Origin: Zeus faber
Taxonomy: Eukaryota > Chordata > Actinopteri > Zeiformes > Zeidae
Reading direction: 5' to 3'
Assembly (NCBI GenBank): GCA_960531495.1
Contig: CAUIJY010000068.1
Span: forward strand, 558,001-622,000
DNA: 64,000 nt
The translations under genes were made by a program, and so were the position numbers. The notes below the pieces were generated by a model. It did no database searches. It was not told the origin of the DNA and saw nothing but the letters and a program-made list of their open reading frames with translations. This document shows, in pieces, positions 23,771 through 36,300 of this stretch (positions within the stretch are counted from its first letter, which is position 1; each line of letters begins with the position of its first letter).

Positions 23771-25745
23771 AAAGTACTGTTTGCAAAAGAGTTTTTGGCA
23801 CATCTAACAAGTTTTTCTGAAATTATGAGCATTTTCATAAAAACCTGCATGGATGGCAAACAAGGCATTTTCAGGCAATTTAAAGACTGAAAGGATGTTT
23901 TGAGTAAAGGTTTCTGCCATAACTCTGTAGGAACTGCTCAGATAGTGTAAATACTGTTATGAACTCATTTGTAATGGGAAAGTACTGTTTGCAAAACAGT
24001 TTTTCGCACATCTAACAAGTTTTTCTGAAATTACGAGCAGTTTCATAAAAACCTGCATGGGTGGCAAACATGGCATTTTCAGGCAATTTAAAGACTGAAA
24101 GGATGTTTTGAGTAAAGGTTTCTGTCATGACTGTGTAGGAACTGCTCAGATAGTGTGAATACTGTTTTGAACTCATTTGTAATTGGGAATGTACTGTTTG
24201 TAAAACAGTTTTTGGCACATCTAACAAGTATTTCTGAAATAATAAGCATTTTCATGAAACCTGCATGGATGGCAAACAAGGCATTTTCAGGCCATTTAAA
24301 GACTGAAAGGATGTTTTGAGTAAAGGTTTCTGTCATCACTCTCTAGGACCTGCTCAGATAGTGTAAATACTGTTATGAACTCATTTGTAATGGGAAAGTA
24401 CTGTTTGCAGAACAGTTTTTGGCACATCTAACAAGTTTTTCTGAAATTACAAGCATTTTCATAAAAACCTGCATGGATGGCAAACAAGGCATTTTCAGGC
24501 AATTTAAAGACTGAAAGGATGTTTTGAGTAAAGGTTTCTGTCATAACTCTGTAGGAACTGCTCAGATAAAGTAAATACTGTTATGAACTCATTTGTAATG
24601 GGAAAGTACTGTTTGCAGAACAGTTTTGGCACATCTAACAATTTTTTTTCTGAAATTACGAGCATTTTCATAAAAAACTGCATGGATGGCAAACAAGGCA
24701 TTTTCAGGCAATTTAAAGACTGAAAGGATGTTTTGAGTAAAGATTTCTGTCATGACTCTGTAGGAACTGCTCAGATAGTGTAAATACTGTTATGAACTGA
24801 TTTGTAATGGGAAAGTACTGGTTGCAAAAGAGTTTTTGGCACATCTAACAAGTTTTTCTGAAATTACGAGCAGTTTCATAAAAACCTGCATGGGTGGCAA
24901 ACATGGCATTTTCAGGCAATTTAAAGACTGAAAGGATGTTTTGAGTAAAGGTTTCTGTCATGACTGTGTAGGAACTGCTCAGATAGTGTGAATACTGTTT
25001 TGAACTCATTTGTAATTGGGAATGTACTGTTTGTAAAACAGTTTTTGGCACATCTAACAAGTATTTCTGAAATAATAAGCATTTTCATGAAACCTGCAGG
25101 AATGGCAAACAAGGCATTTTCAGGCCATTTAAAGACTGAAAGGATGTTTTGAGTAAAGGTTTCTGTCATAACTCTGTAGGAACTGCTCAGATAAAGTAAA
25201 TACTGTTATGAACTCATTTGTAATGGGAAAGTACTGTTTGCAGAACAGTTTTGGCACATCTAACAATTTTTTTTCTGAAATTACGAGCATTTTCATAAAA
25301 AACTGCATGGATGGCAAACAAGGCATTTTCAGGCAATTTAAAGACTGAAAGGATGTTTTGAGTAAAGATTTCTGTCATGACTCTGTAGGAACTGCTCAGA
25401 TAGTGTAAATACTGTTATGAACTGATTTGTAATGGGAAAGTACTGGTTGCAAAAGAGTTTTTGGCACATCTAACAAGTTTTTCTGAAATTACGAGCAGTT
25501 TCATAAAAACCTGCATGGGTGGCAAACATGGCATTTTCAGGCAATTTAAAGACTGAAAGGATGTTTTGAGTAAAGGTTTCTGTCATAACTCTGTAGGAAC
25601 TGCTCAGATAGTGTAAATACTGTTATGAACTCATTTGTAATGGGAAAGTACTGTTTGCAGAACAGTTTTTGGCACATCTTACACATTTTTGCTGAAATTA
25701 CGAGCATTTTCATAAAAACCTGCATGGATGGCAAACAAGGCATTT
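23771..25745 (+). repeat. 9-to-10-monomer block, copy 1, with internal 3-monomer duplication
   Basis: Landmarks at 24,088 and 24,504 reappear at 29,294 and 29,710 (offset 5,206, 25 monomers). The later landmark at 25,546 reappears at 30,127 (offset 4,581). The 625-bp difference is a 3-monomer duplication here: 24,504-24,701 and 25,129-25,326 carry the same E-type sequence, 625 bp apart. The block ends in the first T-type monomer of the window. Confidence 0.87.
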
Positions 25746-25826
25746 TCAGGCAATTTGAAGACTGAAAGGATGTTTTGAGTAAAGGTTTCTGTCATAACTC
25801 TGTAGGAACTGCTCAGATAGTGTAAA
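25618..25826 (+). repeat. Variant T monomer (CATCTTACACA type)
   Basis: Diagnostic: ATCTAACA is changed to ATCTTACACA, with GCAGAACAG upstream. This first copy and the one near 30.25 kb also carry TTTTTGCTG. Later copies (34.6, 38.2, 40.9, 41.3, 44.8, 47.5, 48.6, 50.2, 60.9 and 63.8 kb) have TTTTTTCTG. The type is absent before 25.6 kb, so it marks the right two thirds of the window. Confidence 0.88.
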
Positions 25827-26520
25827 TACTGTTATGAACTCATTTGTAATGGGAAAGTACTGTTTGCAAAACAGTTTTTGGCACATCTAACAAGTTTTTC
25901 TGAAATTACGAGCAGTTTCATAAAAACCTGCATGGGTGGCAAACAAGGCATTTTCAGGCAATTTAAAGACTGAAAGGATGTTTTGAGTAAAGGTTTCTGT
26001 CATGACTCTCTAGGACCTGCTCAGATAGGGTAAATACTGTTATGAACTGATTTGTAATGGGAAAGTACTGTTTGCAAAAGAGTTTTTGGCACATCTAACA
26101 AGTTTTTCTGAAATTATGAGCATTTTCATAAAAACCTGCATGGATGGCAAACAAGGCATTTTCAGGCAATTTAAAGACTGAAAGGATGTTTTGAGTAAAG
26201 GTTTCTGTCATAACTCTGTAGGAACTGCTCAGATAAAGTAAATACTGTTATGAACTCATTTGTAATGGGAAAGTACTGTTTGCAGAACAGTTTTGGCACA
26301 TCTAACAATTTTTTTCTGAAATTACGAGCATTTTCATAAAAAACTGCATGGATGGCAAACAAGGCATTTTCAGGCAATTTAAAGACTGAAAGGATGTTTT
26401 GAGTAAAGGTTTCTGTCATGACTCTGTAGGACCTGCTCAGATAGTGTAAATACTGTTATGAACTCATTTGTAATGGGAAAGTACTGTTTGCAGAACAGTT
26501 TTTGGCACATCTAACAAGTT
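25746..26520 (+). repeat. Segment copied from the 3.5-4.2 kb part of the 51-mer
   Basis: Order and marks (CAATTTGAAGAC, then CGAGCAG with GGGTGG, TCTCTAGGACC, ATGAGCATT, then E) match 3,460-4,230 at an offset of 22,286 bp (107 monomers). The match ends where GCAGAACAG is followed by ATGAGCATT in one monomer near 26,492-26,532. Confidence 0.78.
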
Positions 26521-28976
26521 TTTCTGAAATTATGAGCATTTTCATAAAAACCTGCATGGATGGCAAACAAGGCATTTTCAGGCAATTTAAAGACTGAAAG
26601 GATGTTTTGAGTAAAGGTTTCTGTCATAACTCTGTAGGAACTGCTCAGATAGTGTGAATACTGTTTTGAACTCCTTTGTAATGGGGAATGTACTCTTTGT
26701 AAAACAGTTTTTGGCACATCTAACAAGTATTTCTGAAATAATAAGCATTTTCATGAAACCTGCATGGATGGCAAACAAGGCATTTTCAGGCCATTTAAAG
26801 ACTGAAAGGATGTTTTGAGTAAAGATTTCTGTCATGACTCTGTAGGAACTGCTCAGATAGTGTAAATACTGTTATGAACTGTTTTGTAATGGGAAAGTAC
26901 TGTTTGCAAAAGAGTTTTTGGCACATCTAACAAGTTTTTCTGAAATTATGAGCATTTTCATAAAAACCTGCATGGATGGCAAACAAGGCATTTTCAGGCA
27001 ATTTAAAGACTGAAAGGATGTTTTGAGTAAAGGTTTCTGCCATAACTCTGTAGGAACTGCTCAGATAGTGTAAATACTGTTATGAACTCATTTGTAATGG
27101 GAAAGTACTGTTTGCAAAACAGTTTTTCGCACATCTAACAAGTTTTTCTGAAATTACGAGCAGTTTCATAAAAACCTGCATGGGTGGCAAACATGGCATT
27201 TTCAGGCAATTTAAAGACTGAAAGGATGTTTTGAGTAAAGGTTTCTGTCATGACTGTGTAGGAACTGCTCAGATAGTGTGAATACTGTTTTGAACTCATT
27301 TGTAATTGGGAATGTACTGTTTGTAAAACAGTTTTTGGCACATCTAACAAGTATTTCTGAAATAATAAGCATTTTCATGAAACCTGCATGGATGGCAAAC
27401 AAGGCATTTTCAGGCCATTTAAAGACTGAAAGGATGTTTTGAGTAAAGGTTTCTGTCATAACTCTGTAGGAACTGCTCAGATAAAGTAAATACTGTTATG
27501 AACTCATTTGTAATGGGAAAGTACTGTTTGCAGAACAGTTTTGGCACATCTAACAATTTTTTCTCTGAAATTACGAGCATTTTCATAAAAAACTGCATGG
27601 ATGGCAAACAAGGCATTTTCAGGCAATTTAAAGACTGAAAGGATGTTTTGAGTAAAGATTTCTGTCATGACTCTGTAGGAACTGCTCAGATAGTGTAAAT
27701 ACTGTTATGAACTCATTTGTAATGGGAAAGTACTGTTTGCAAAACAGTTTTTGGCACATCTAACAAGTTTTTCTGAAATTACAAGCATTTTCATAAAAAC
27801 CTGCATGGATGGCAAACATGGCATTTTCAGGCAATTTAAAGACTGAAAGTATGTTTTGAGTAAAGGTTTCTGTCATGACTCTCTAGGACCTGCTCAGATA
27901 GTGTAAATACTGTTATGAACTGATTTGTAATGGGAAAGTACTGGTTGCAAAAGAGTTTTTGGCACATCTAACAAGTTTTTCTGAAATTACGAGCAGTTTC
28001 ATAAAAACCTGCATGGATGGCAAACAAGGCATTTTCAGGCAATTTAAAGACTGAAAGGATGTTTTGAGTAAAGGTTTCTGTCATAACTCTGTAGGAACTG
28101 CTCAGATAAAGTAAATACTGTTATGAACTCATTTGTAATGGGAAAGTACTGTTTGCAGAACAGTTTTGGCACATCAAACAATTTTTTTCTGAAATTACGA
28201 GCATTTTCATAAAAAACTGCATGGATGGCAAACAAGGCATTTTCAGGCAATTTAAAGACTGAAAGGATGTTTTGAGTAAAGGTTTCTGTCATGACTCTGT
28301 AGGACCTGCTCAGATAGTGTAAATACTGTTATGAACTCATTTGTAATGGGAAAGTACTGTTTGCAGAACAGTTTTTGGCACATCTAACAAGTTTTTCTGA
28401 AATTACGAGCAGTTTCATAAAAACCTGCATGGGTGGCAAACAAGGCATTTTCAGGCAATTTAAAGACTGAAAGGATGTTTTGAGTAAAGGTTTCTGTCAT
28501 AACTCTGTAGGAACTGCTCAGATAGTGTTAATACTGTTATGAACTCATTTGTAATGGGAAAGTACTGTTTGCAGAACAGTTTTTGGCACATCTAACACAT
28601 TTCTTTCTGAAATTACGAGCATTTTCATAAATACCTGCATGGATGGCAAACAATGCATTTTCAGGCAATTTAAAGACTGAAAGGATGTTTTGAGTAAAGG
28701 TTTCTGTCATGACTGTGTAGGAACTGCTCAGATAGTGTGAATACTGTTTTGAACTCATTTGTAATTGGGAATGTACTCTTTGTAAAACAGTTTTTGGCAC
28801 ATCTAACAAGTATTTCTGAAATAATAAGCATTTTCATGAAACCTGCATGGATGGCAAACAAGGCATTTTCAGGCCATTTAAAGACTGAAAGGATGTTTTG
28901 AGTAAAGATTTCTGTCATGACTCTGTAGGAACTGCTCAGATAGTGTAAATACTGTTATGAACTGATTTGTAATGGG
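26521..28976 (+). repeat. Segment copied from the 7.1-9.4 kb part of the 51-mer
   Basis: From about 26,650 the landmarks run at a constant offset of 19,578 bp (94 monomers) from 7,072 onward: 7,557 to 27,135, 7,841 to 27,419, 8,466 to 28,044 and 8,959 to 28,537. Rare marks such as ACATCAAACA and AACACATTTCTTTCTG are shared. The first about 130 bp are a junction monomer. Confidence 0.87.
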
Positions 28977-30330
28977 AAAGTACTGTTTGCACAAGAGTTT
29001 TTGGCACATCTAACAAGTTTTTCTGAAATGATGAGCATTTTCATAAAAACCTGCATGGATGGCAAACAAGGCATTTTCAGGCAATTTAAAGACTGAAAGG
29101 ATGTTTTGAGTAAAGGTTTCTGCCATAACTCTGTAGGAACTGCTCAGATAGTGTAAATACTGTTATGAACTCATTTGTAATGGGAAAGTACTGTTTGCAA
29201 AACAGTTTTTCGCACATCTAACAAGTTTTTCTGAAATTACGAGCAGTTTCATAAAAACCTGCATGGGTGGCAAACATGGCATTTTCAGGCAATTTAAAGA
29301 CTGAAAGGATGTTTTGAGTAAAGGTTTCTGTCATGACTGTGTAGGAACTGCTCAGATAGTGTGAATACTATTTTGAACTCATTTGTAATTGGGAATGTAC
29401 TGTTTGTAAAACAGTTTTTGGCACATCTAACAAGTATTTCTGAAATAATAAGCATTTTCATGAAACCTGCATGGATGGCAAACAAGGCATTTTCAGGCCA
29501 TTTAAAGACTGAAAGGATGTTTTGAGTAAAGGTTTCTGTCATCACTCTCTAGGACCTGCTCAGATAGTGTAAATACTGTTATGAACTCATTTGTAATGGG
29601 AAAGTACTGTTTGCAGAACAGTTTTTGGCACATCTAACAAGTTTTTCTGAAATTACAAGCATTTTCATAAAAACCTGCATGGATGGCAAACAAGGCATTT
29701 TCAGGCAATTTAAAGACTGAAAGGATGTTTTGAGTAAAGGTTTCTGTCATAACTCTGTAGGAACTGCTCAGATAAAGTAAATACTGTTATGAACTCATTT
29801 GTAATGGGAAAGTACTGTTTGCAGAACAGTTTTGGCACATCTAACAATTTTTTTTCTGAAATTACGAGCATTTTCATAAAAAACTGCATGGATGGCAAAC
29901 AAGGCATTTTCAGGCAATTTAAAGACTGAAAGGATGTTTTGAGTAAAGATTTCTGTCATGACTCTGTAGGAACTGCTCAGATAGTGTAAATACTGTTATG
30001 AACTGATTTGTAATGGGAAAGTACTGGTTGCAAAAGAGTTTTTGGCACATCTAACAAGTTTTTCTGAAATTACGAGCAGTTTCATAAAAACCTGCATGGG
30101 TGGCAAACATGGCATTTTCAGGCAATTTAAAGACTGAAAGGATGTTTTGAGTAAAGGTTTCTGTCATAACTCTGTAGGAACTGCTCAGATAGTGTAAATA
30201 CTGTTATGAACTCATTTGTAATGGGAAAGTACTGTTTGCAGAACAGTTTTTGGCACATCTTACACATTTTTGCTGAAATTACGAGCATTTTCATAAAAAC
30301 CTGCATGGATGGCAAACAAGGCATTTTCAG
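28977..30330 (+). repeat. 9-to-10-monomer block, copy 2
   Basis: This is the copy of 23,771-25,745 at offset 5,206, changing to 4,581 because it lacks the 3-monomer internal duplication. Private marks include GCACAAGAG near 28,989, AAATGATGAGC near 29,027 and ACTATTTTGAAC near 29,368. It ends with a T-type monomer carrying TTTTTGCTG, as in copy 1. Confidence 0.85.
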
Positions 30331-31059
30331 GCAATTTAAAGACTGAAAGGATGTTTTGAGTAAAGGTTTCTGTCATGACTCTGTAGGAACTGCTCAGATA
30401 GTGTGAATACTGTTTTGAACTCATTTGTAATTGGGAATGTACTGTTTGTAAAACAGTTTTTGGCACATCTAACAAGTATTTCTGAAATAATAAGCATTTT
30501 CATGAAACCTGCATGGATGGCAAACAAGGCATTTTCAGGCCATTTAAAGACTGAAAGGATGTTTTGAGTAAAGATTTCTGTCATGACTCAGTAGGAACTG
30601 CTCAGATAGTGTAATACTGTTATGAACTCATTTGAAATGGGAAAGTACTGTTTGCAAAAGAGTTTTTGGCACATCTAACAAGTTTTTCTGAAATTACAAG
30701 CACTTTCATAAAAACCTGCATGGATGGCAAACAAGGCATTTTCAGGCAATTTGAAGACTGAAAGGATGTTTTGAGTAAAGGTTTCTGTCATAACTCTGTA
30801 GGAACTGCTCAGATAGTGTAAATACTGTTATGAACTCATTTGTAATGGGAAAGTACTGTTTGCAAAAGAGTTTTTGGCACATCTAACAAGTTTTTCTGAA
30901 ATTATGATCATTTTCATAAAAACCTGCATGGATGGCAAACAAGGCATTTTCAGGCAATTTGAAGACTGAAAGGATGTTTTGAGTAAAGGTTTCCGTCATG
31001 ACTCTCTAGGACCTGCTCAGATAGTGTAAATACTGTTATGAACTGATTTGTAATGGGAA
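30331..31059 (+). repeat. Transition monomers (D, K, ATGATC type)
   Basis: This is a D monomer, a K monomer and an unusual monomer with ATTATGATCATT and TTTCCGTCATG. The last is otherwise seen only near 2.16-2.26 kb and its 51-mer copy near 12.78-12.88 kb. One monomer is a base short (GTGTAATACTG near 30,608), and TTTGAAATGG near 30,631 is private. Nothing else is present. Confidence 0.78.
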
Positions 31060-33309
31060 AGTACTGTTTGCAAAACAGTTTTTGGCACATCTAACAAGTT
31101 TTTCTGAAATTACGAGCAGTTTCATAAAAACCTGCATGGGTGGCAAACATGGCATTTTCAGGCAATTTAAAGACTGAAAGGATGTTTTGAGTAAAGGTTT
31201 CTGTCATGACTCTGTAGGACCTGCTCAGATAGTGTAAATACTGTTATGAACTCATTTGTAATGGGAAAGTACTGTTTGCAGAACAGTTTTTGGCACATCT
31301 AACACATTTTTTCTGAAATTACGAGCATTTTCATAAAAACCTGCATGGATGGCAAACAAGGCATTTTCAGGCAATTTAAAGACTGGAAGGATGTTTTGAG
31401 TAAAGGTTTCTGTCATGACTGTGTAGGAACTGCTCAGATAGTGTGAATAATGTTTTGAACTCATTTGTAATTGGGAATGTACTGTTTGTAAAACAGTTTT
31501 TGGCACATCTAACAAGTATTTCTGAAATAATAAGCATTTTCATGAAACCTGCATGGATGGCAAACAAGGCATTTTCAGGCCATTTAAAGACTGAAAGGAT
31601 GTTTTGAGTAAAGATTTCTGTCATGACTCAGTAGGAACTGCTCAGATAGTGTAAATACTGTTATGAACTCATTTGTAATGGGAAAGTACTGTTTGCAAAA
31701 GAGTTTTTGGCACATCTAACAAGTTTTTCTGAAATTACGAGCAGTTTCATAAAAACCTGCATGGGTGGCAAACAAGGCATTTTCAGGCAATTTAAAGACT
31801 GAAAGGATGTTTTGAGTAAAGGTTTCTGTCATGACTGTGTAGGAACTGCTCAGATAGTGTGAATACTGTTTTGAACTCATTTGTAATTGGGAATGTACTG
31901 TTTGTAAAACAGTTTTTGGCACATCTAACAAGTATTTCTGAAATAATAAGCATTTTCATGAAACCTGCATGGATGGCAAACAAGGCATTTTCAGGCCATT
32001 TAAAGACTGAAAGGATGTTTTGAGTAAAGATTTCTGTCATGACTCAGTAGGAACTGCTCAGATAGTGTAAATACTGTTATGAACTCATTTGTAATGGGAA
32101 AGTACCGTTTGCAAAAGAGTTTTTGGCACATCTAACAAGTTTTTCTGAAATTACAAGCACTTTCATAAAAACCTGCATGGATGGCAAACAAGGCATTTTC
32201 AGGCAATTTGAAGACTGAAAGGATGTTTTGAGTAAAGGTTTCTGTCATAACTCTGTAGGAACTGCTCAGATAGTGTAAATACTGTTATGAACTCATTTGT
32301 AATGGGAAAGTACTGTTTGCAAAACAGTTTTTGGCACATCTAACAAGTTTTTCTGAAATTACGAGCAGTTTCATAAAAACCTGCATGGGTGGCAAACATG
32401 GCATTTTCAGGCAATTTAAAGACTGAAAGGATGTTTTGAGTAAAGGTTTCTGTCATGACTCTGTAGGACCTGCTCAGATCGTGTAAATACTGTTATGAAC
32501 TCATTTGTAATGGGAAAGTACTGTTTGCAGAACAGTTTTTGGCACATCTAACACATTTTTTCTGAAATTACGAGCATTTTCATAAAAACCTGCATGGATG
32601 GCAAACAAGGCATTTTCAGGCAATTTAAAGACTGGAAGGATGTTTTGAGTAAAGGTTTCTGTCATGACTGTGTAGGAACTGCTCAGATAGTGTGAATACT
32701 GTTTTGAACTCATTTGTAATGGGGAATGTACTGTTTGTAAAACAGTTTTTGGCACATCTAACAAGTATTTCTGAAATAATAAGCATTTTCATGAAACCTG
32801 CATGGATGGCAAACAAGGCATTTTCAGGCCATTTAAAGACTGAAAGGATGTTTTGAGTAAAGATTTCTGTCATGACTCAGTAGGAACTGCTCAGATAGTG
32901 TAAATACTGTTATGAACTCATTTGTAATGGGAAAGTACTGTTTGCAAAAGAGTTTTTGGCACATCTAACAAGTTTTTCTGAAATTACGAGCAGTTTCATA
33001 AAAACCTGCATGGGTGGCAAACAAGGCATTTTCAGGCAATTTAAAGACTGAAAGGATGTTTTGAGTAAAGGTTTCTGTCATGACTGTGTAGGAACTGCTC
33101 AGATAGTGTGAATACTGTTTTGAACTCATTTGTAATTGGGAATGTACTGTTTGTAAAACAGTTTTTGGCACATCTAACAAGTATTTCTGAAATAATAAGC
33201 ATTTTCATGAAACCTGCATGGATGGCAAACAAGGCATTTTCAGGCCATTTAAAGACTGAAAGGATGTTTTGAGTAAAGATTTCTGTCATGACTCAGTTGG
33301 AACTGCTCA
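31060..33309 (+). repeat. 6-monomer higher-order repeat (1,249 bp), nearly two copies
   Basis: Landmarks at 31,252, 31,376, 31,716 and 31,792 recur at 32,501, 32,625, 32,965 and 33,041 (offset 1,249). Differences include GATAGTG against GATCGTG near 31,228/32,477 and GAATAATGTT against GAATACTGTT near 31,447/32,696. The content also resembles 1.0-1.7 kb of the 51-mer. Confidence 0.87.
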
Positions 33310-36300
33310 GATAGTGTAAATACTGTTATGAACTGATTTGTAATGGGAAAGTACTGTTTGCAAAAGAGTTTTTGGCACATCTAACAAGTTTTTCTGAAAT
33401 TATGAGCATTTTCATAAAAACCTGCATGGATGGCAAACAAGGCATTTTCAGGCAATTTAAAGACTGAAAGGATGTTTTGAGTAAAGGTTTCTGCCATAAC
33501 TCTGTAGGAACTGCTCAGATAGTGTAAATACTGTTATGAACTCATTTGTAATGGGAAAGTACTGTTTGCAAAACAGTTTTTCGCACATCTAACAAGTTTT
33601 TCTGAAATTACGAGCAGTTTCATAAAAACCTGCGTGGGTGGCAAACATGGCATTTTCAGGCAATTTAAAGACTGAAAGGATGTTTTGAGTAAAGGTTTCT
33701 GTCATGACTGTGTAGGAACTGCTCAGATAGTGTGAATACTGTTTTGAACTCATTTGTAATTGGGAATGTACTGTTTGTAAAACAGTTTTTGGCACATCTA
33801 ACAAGTATTTCTGAAATAATAAGCATTTTCATGAAACCTGCATGGATGGCAAACAAGGCATTTTCAGGCCATTTAAAGACTGAAAGGATGTTTTGAGTAA
33901 AGGTTTCTGTCATAACTCTGTAGGAACTGCTCAGATAAAGTAAATACTGTTATGAACTCATTTGTAATGGGAAAGTACTGTTTGCAGAACAGTTTTGGCA
34001 CATCTAACAAGTTTTTTTCTGAAATTACGAGCATTTTCATAAAAAACTGCATGGATGGCAAACAAGGCATTTTCAGGCAATTTAAAGACTGAAAGGATGT
34101 TTTGAGTAAAGATTTCTGTCATGACTCTGTAGGAACTGCTCAGATAGTGTAAATACTGTTATGAACTCATTTGTAATGGGAAAGTACTGTTTGCAAAACA
34201 GTTTTTGGCACATCTAACAAGTTTTTCTGAAATTACAAGCATTTTCATAAAAACCTGCATGGATGGCAAACAAGGCATTTTCAGGCAATTTAAAGACTGA
34301 AAGTATGTTTTGAGTAAAGGTTTCTGTCATGACTCTCTAGGACCTGCTCAGATAGTGTAAATACTGTTATGAACTGATTTGTAATGGGAAAGTACTGGTT
34401 GCAAAAGAGTTTTTGGCACATCTAACAAGTTTTTCTGAAATTACGAGCAGTTTCATAAAAACCTGCATGGGTGGCAAACATGGCATTTTCAGGCAATTTA
34501 AAGACTGAAAGGATGTTTTGAGTAAAGGTTTCTGTCATAACTCTGTAGGAACTGCTCAGATAGTGTAAATACTGTTATGAACTCATTTGTAATGGGAAAG
34601 TACTGTTTGCAGAACAGTTTTTGGCACATCTTACACATTTTTTCTGAAATTACGAGCATTTTCATAAAAACCTGCATGGATGGCAAACAAGGCATTTTCA
34701 GGCAATTTAAAGACTGAAAGGATGTTTTGAGTAAAGGTTTCTGTCATGACTCTGTAGGAACTGCTCAGATAGTGTGAATACTGTTTTGAACTCATTTGTA
34801 ATTGGGAATGTACTGTTTGTAAAACAGTTTTTGGCACATCTAACAAGTATTTCTGAAATAATAAGCATTTTCATGAAACCTGCATGGATGGCAAACAAGG
34901 CATTTTCAGGCCATTTAAAGACTGAAAGGATGTTTTGAGTAAAGATTTCTGTCATGACTCACTAGGAACTGCTCAGATAGTGTAAATACTGTTATGAACT
35001 CATTTGTAATGGGAAAGTACTGTTTGCAAAAGAGTTTTTGGCACATCTAACAAGTTTTTCTGAAATTACAAGCACTTTCATAAAAACCTGCATGGATGGC
35101 AAACAAGGCATTTTCTGGCAATTTGAAGACTGAAAGGATGTTTTGAGTAAAGATTTCTGTCATGACTCTGTAGGAACTGCTCAGAAAGTGTAAATACTGT
35201 TATGAACTCATTTGTAATGGGAAAGTACTGTTTGCAAAACAGTTTTTGGCACATCTAACAAGTTTTTCTGAAATTACAAGCATTTTCATAAAAACCTGCA
35301 TGGATGGCAAACAAGGCATTTTCAGGCAATTTAAAGACTGAAAGTATGTTTTGAGTAAAGGTTTCTGTCATGACTCTCTAGGACCTGCTCAGATAGTGTA
35401 AATACTGTTATGAACTGATTTGTAATGGGAAAGTACTGGTTGCAAAAGAGTTTTTGGCACATCTAACAAGTTTTTCTGAAATTATGAGCATTTTCATAAA
35501 AACCTGCATGGATGGCAAACAAGGCATTTTCAGGCAATTTAAAGACTGAAAGGATGTTTTGAGTAAAGGTTTCTGTCATAACTGTGTAGGAACTGCTCAG
35601 ATAGTGTGAATACTGTTTTGAACTCATTTGTAATTGGGAATGTACTGTTTGTAAAACAGTTTTTGGCACATCTAACAAGTATTTCTGAAATAATAAGCAT
35701 TTTCATGAAACCTGCATGGATGGCAAACAAGGCATTTTCAGGCCATTTAAAGACTGAAAGGATGTTTTGAGTAAAGATTTCTGTCATGACTCAGTAGGAA
35801 CTGCTCAGATAGTGTAAATACTGTTATGAACTCATTTGTAATGGGAAAGTACTGTTTGCAAAAGAGTTTTTGGCACATCTAACAAGTTTTTCTGAAATTA
35901 CAAGCACTTTCATAAAAACCTGCATGGATGGCAAACAAGGCATTTTCAGGCAATTTGAAGACTGAAAGGATGTTTTGAGTAAAGGTTTCTGTCATAACTC
36001 TGTAGGAACTGCTCAGATAGTGTAAATACTGTTATGAACTCATTTGTAATGGGAAAGTACTGTTTGCAAAACAGTTTTTGGCACATCTAACAAGTTTTTC
36101 TGAAATTACGAGCAGTTTCATAAAAACCTGCATGGGTGGCAAACATGGCATTTTCAGGCAATTTAAAGACTGAAAGGATGTTTTGAGTAAAGGTTTCTGT
36201 CATGACTCTGTAGGACCTGCTCAGATCGTGTAAATACTGTTATGAACTCATTTGTAATGGGAAAGTACTGTTTGCAGAACAGTTTTTGGCACATCTAACA

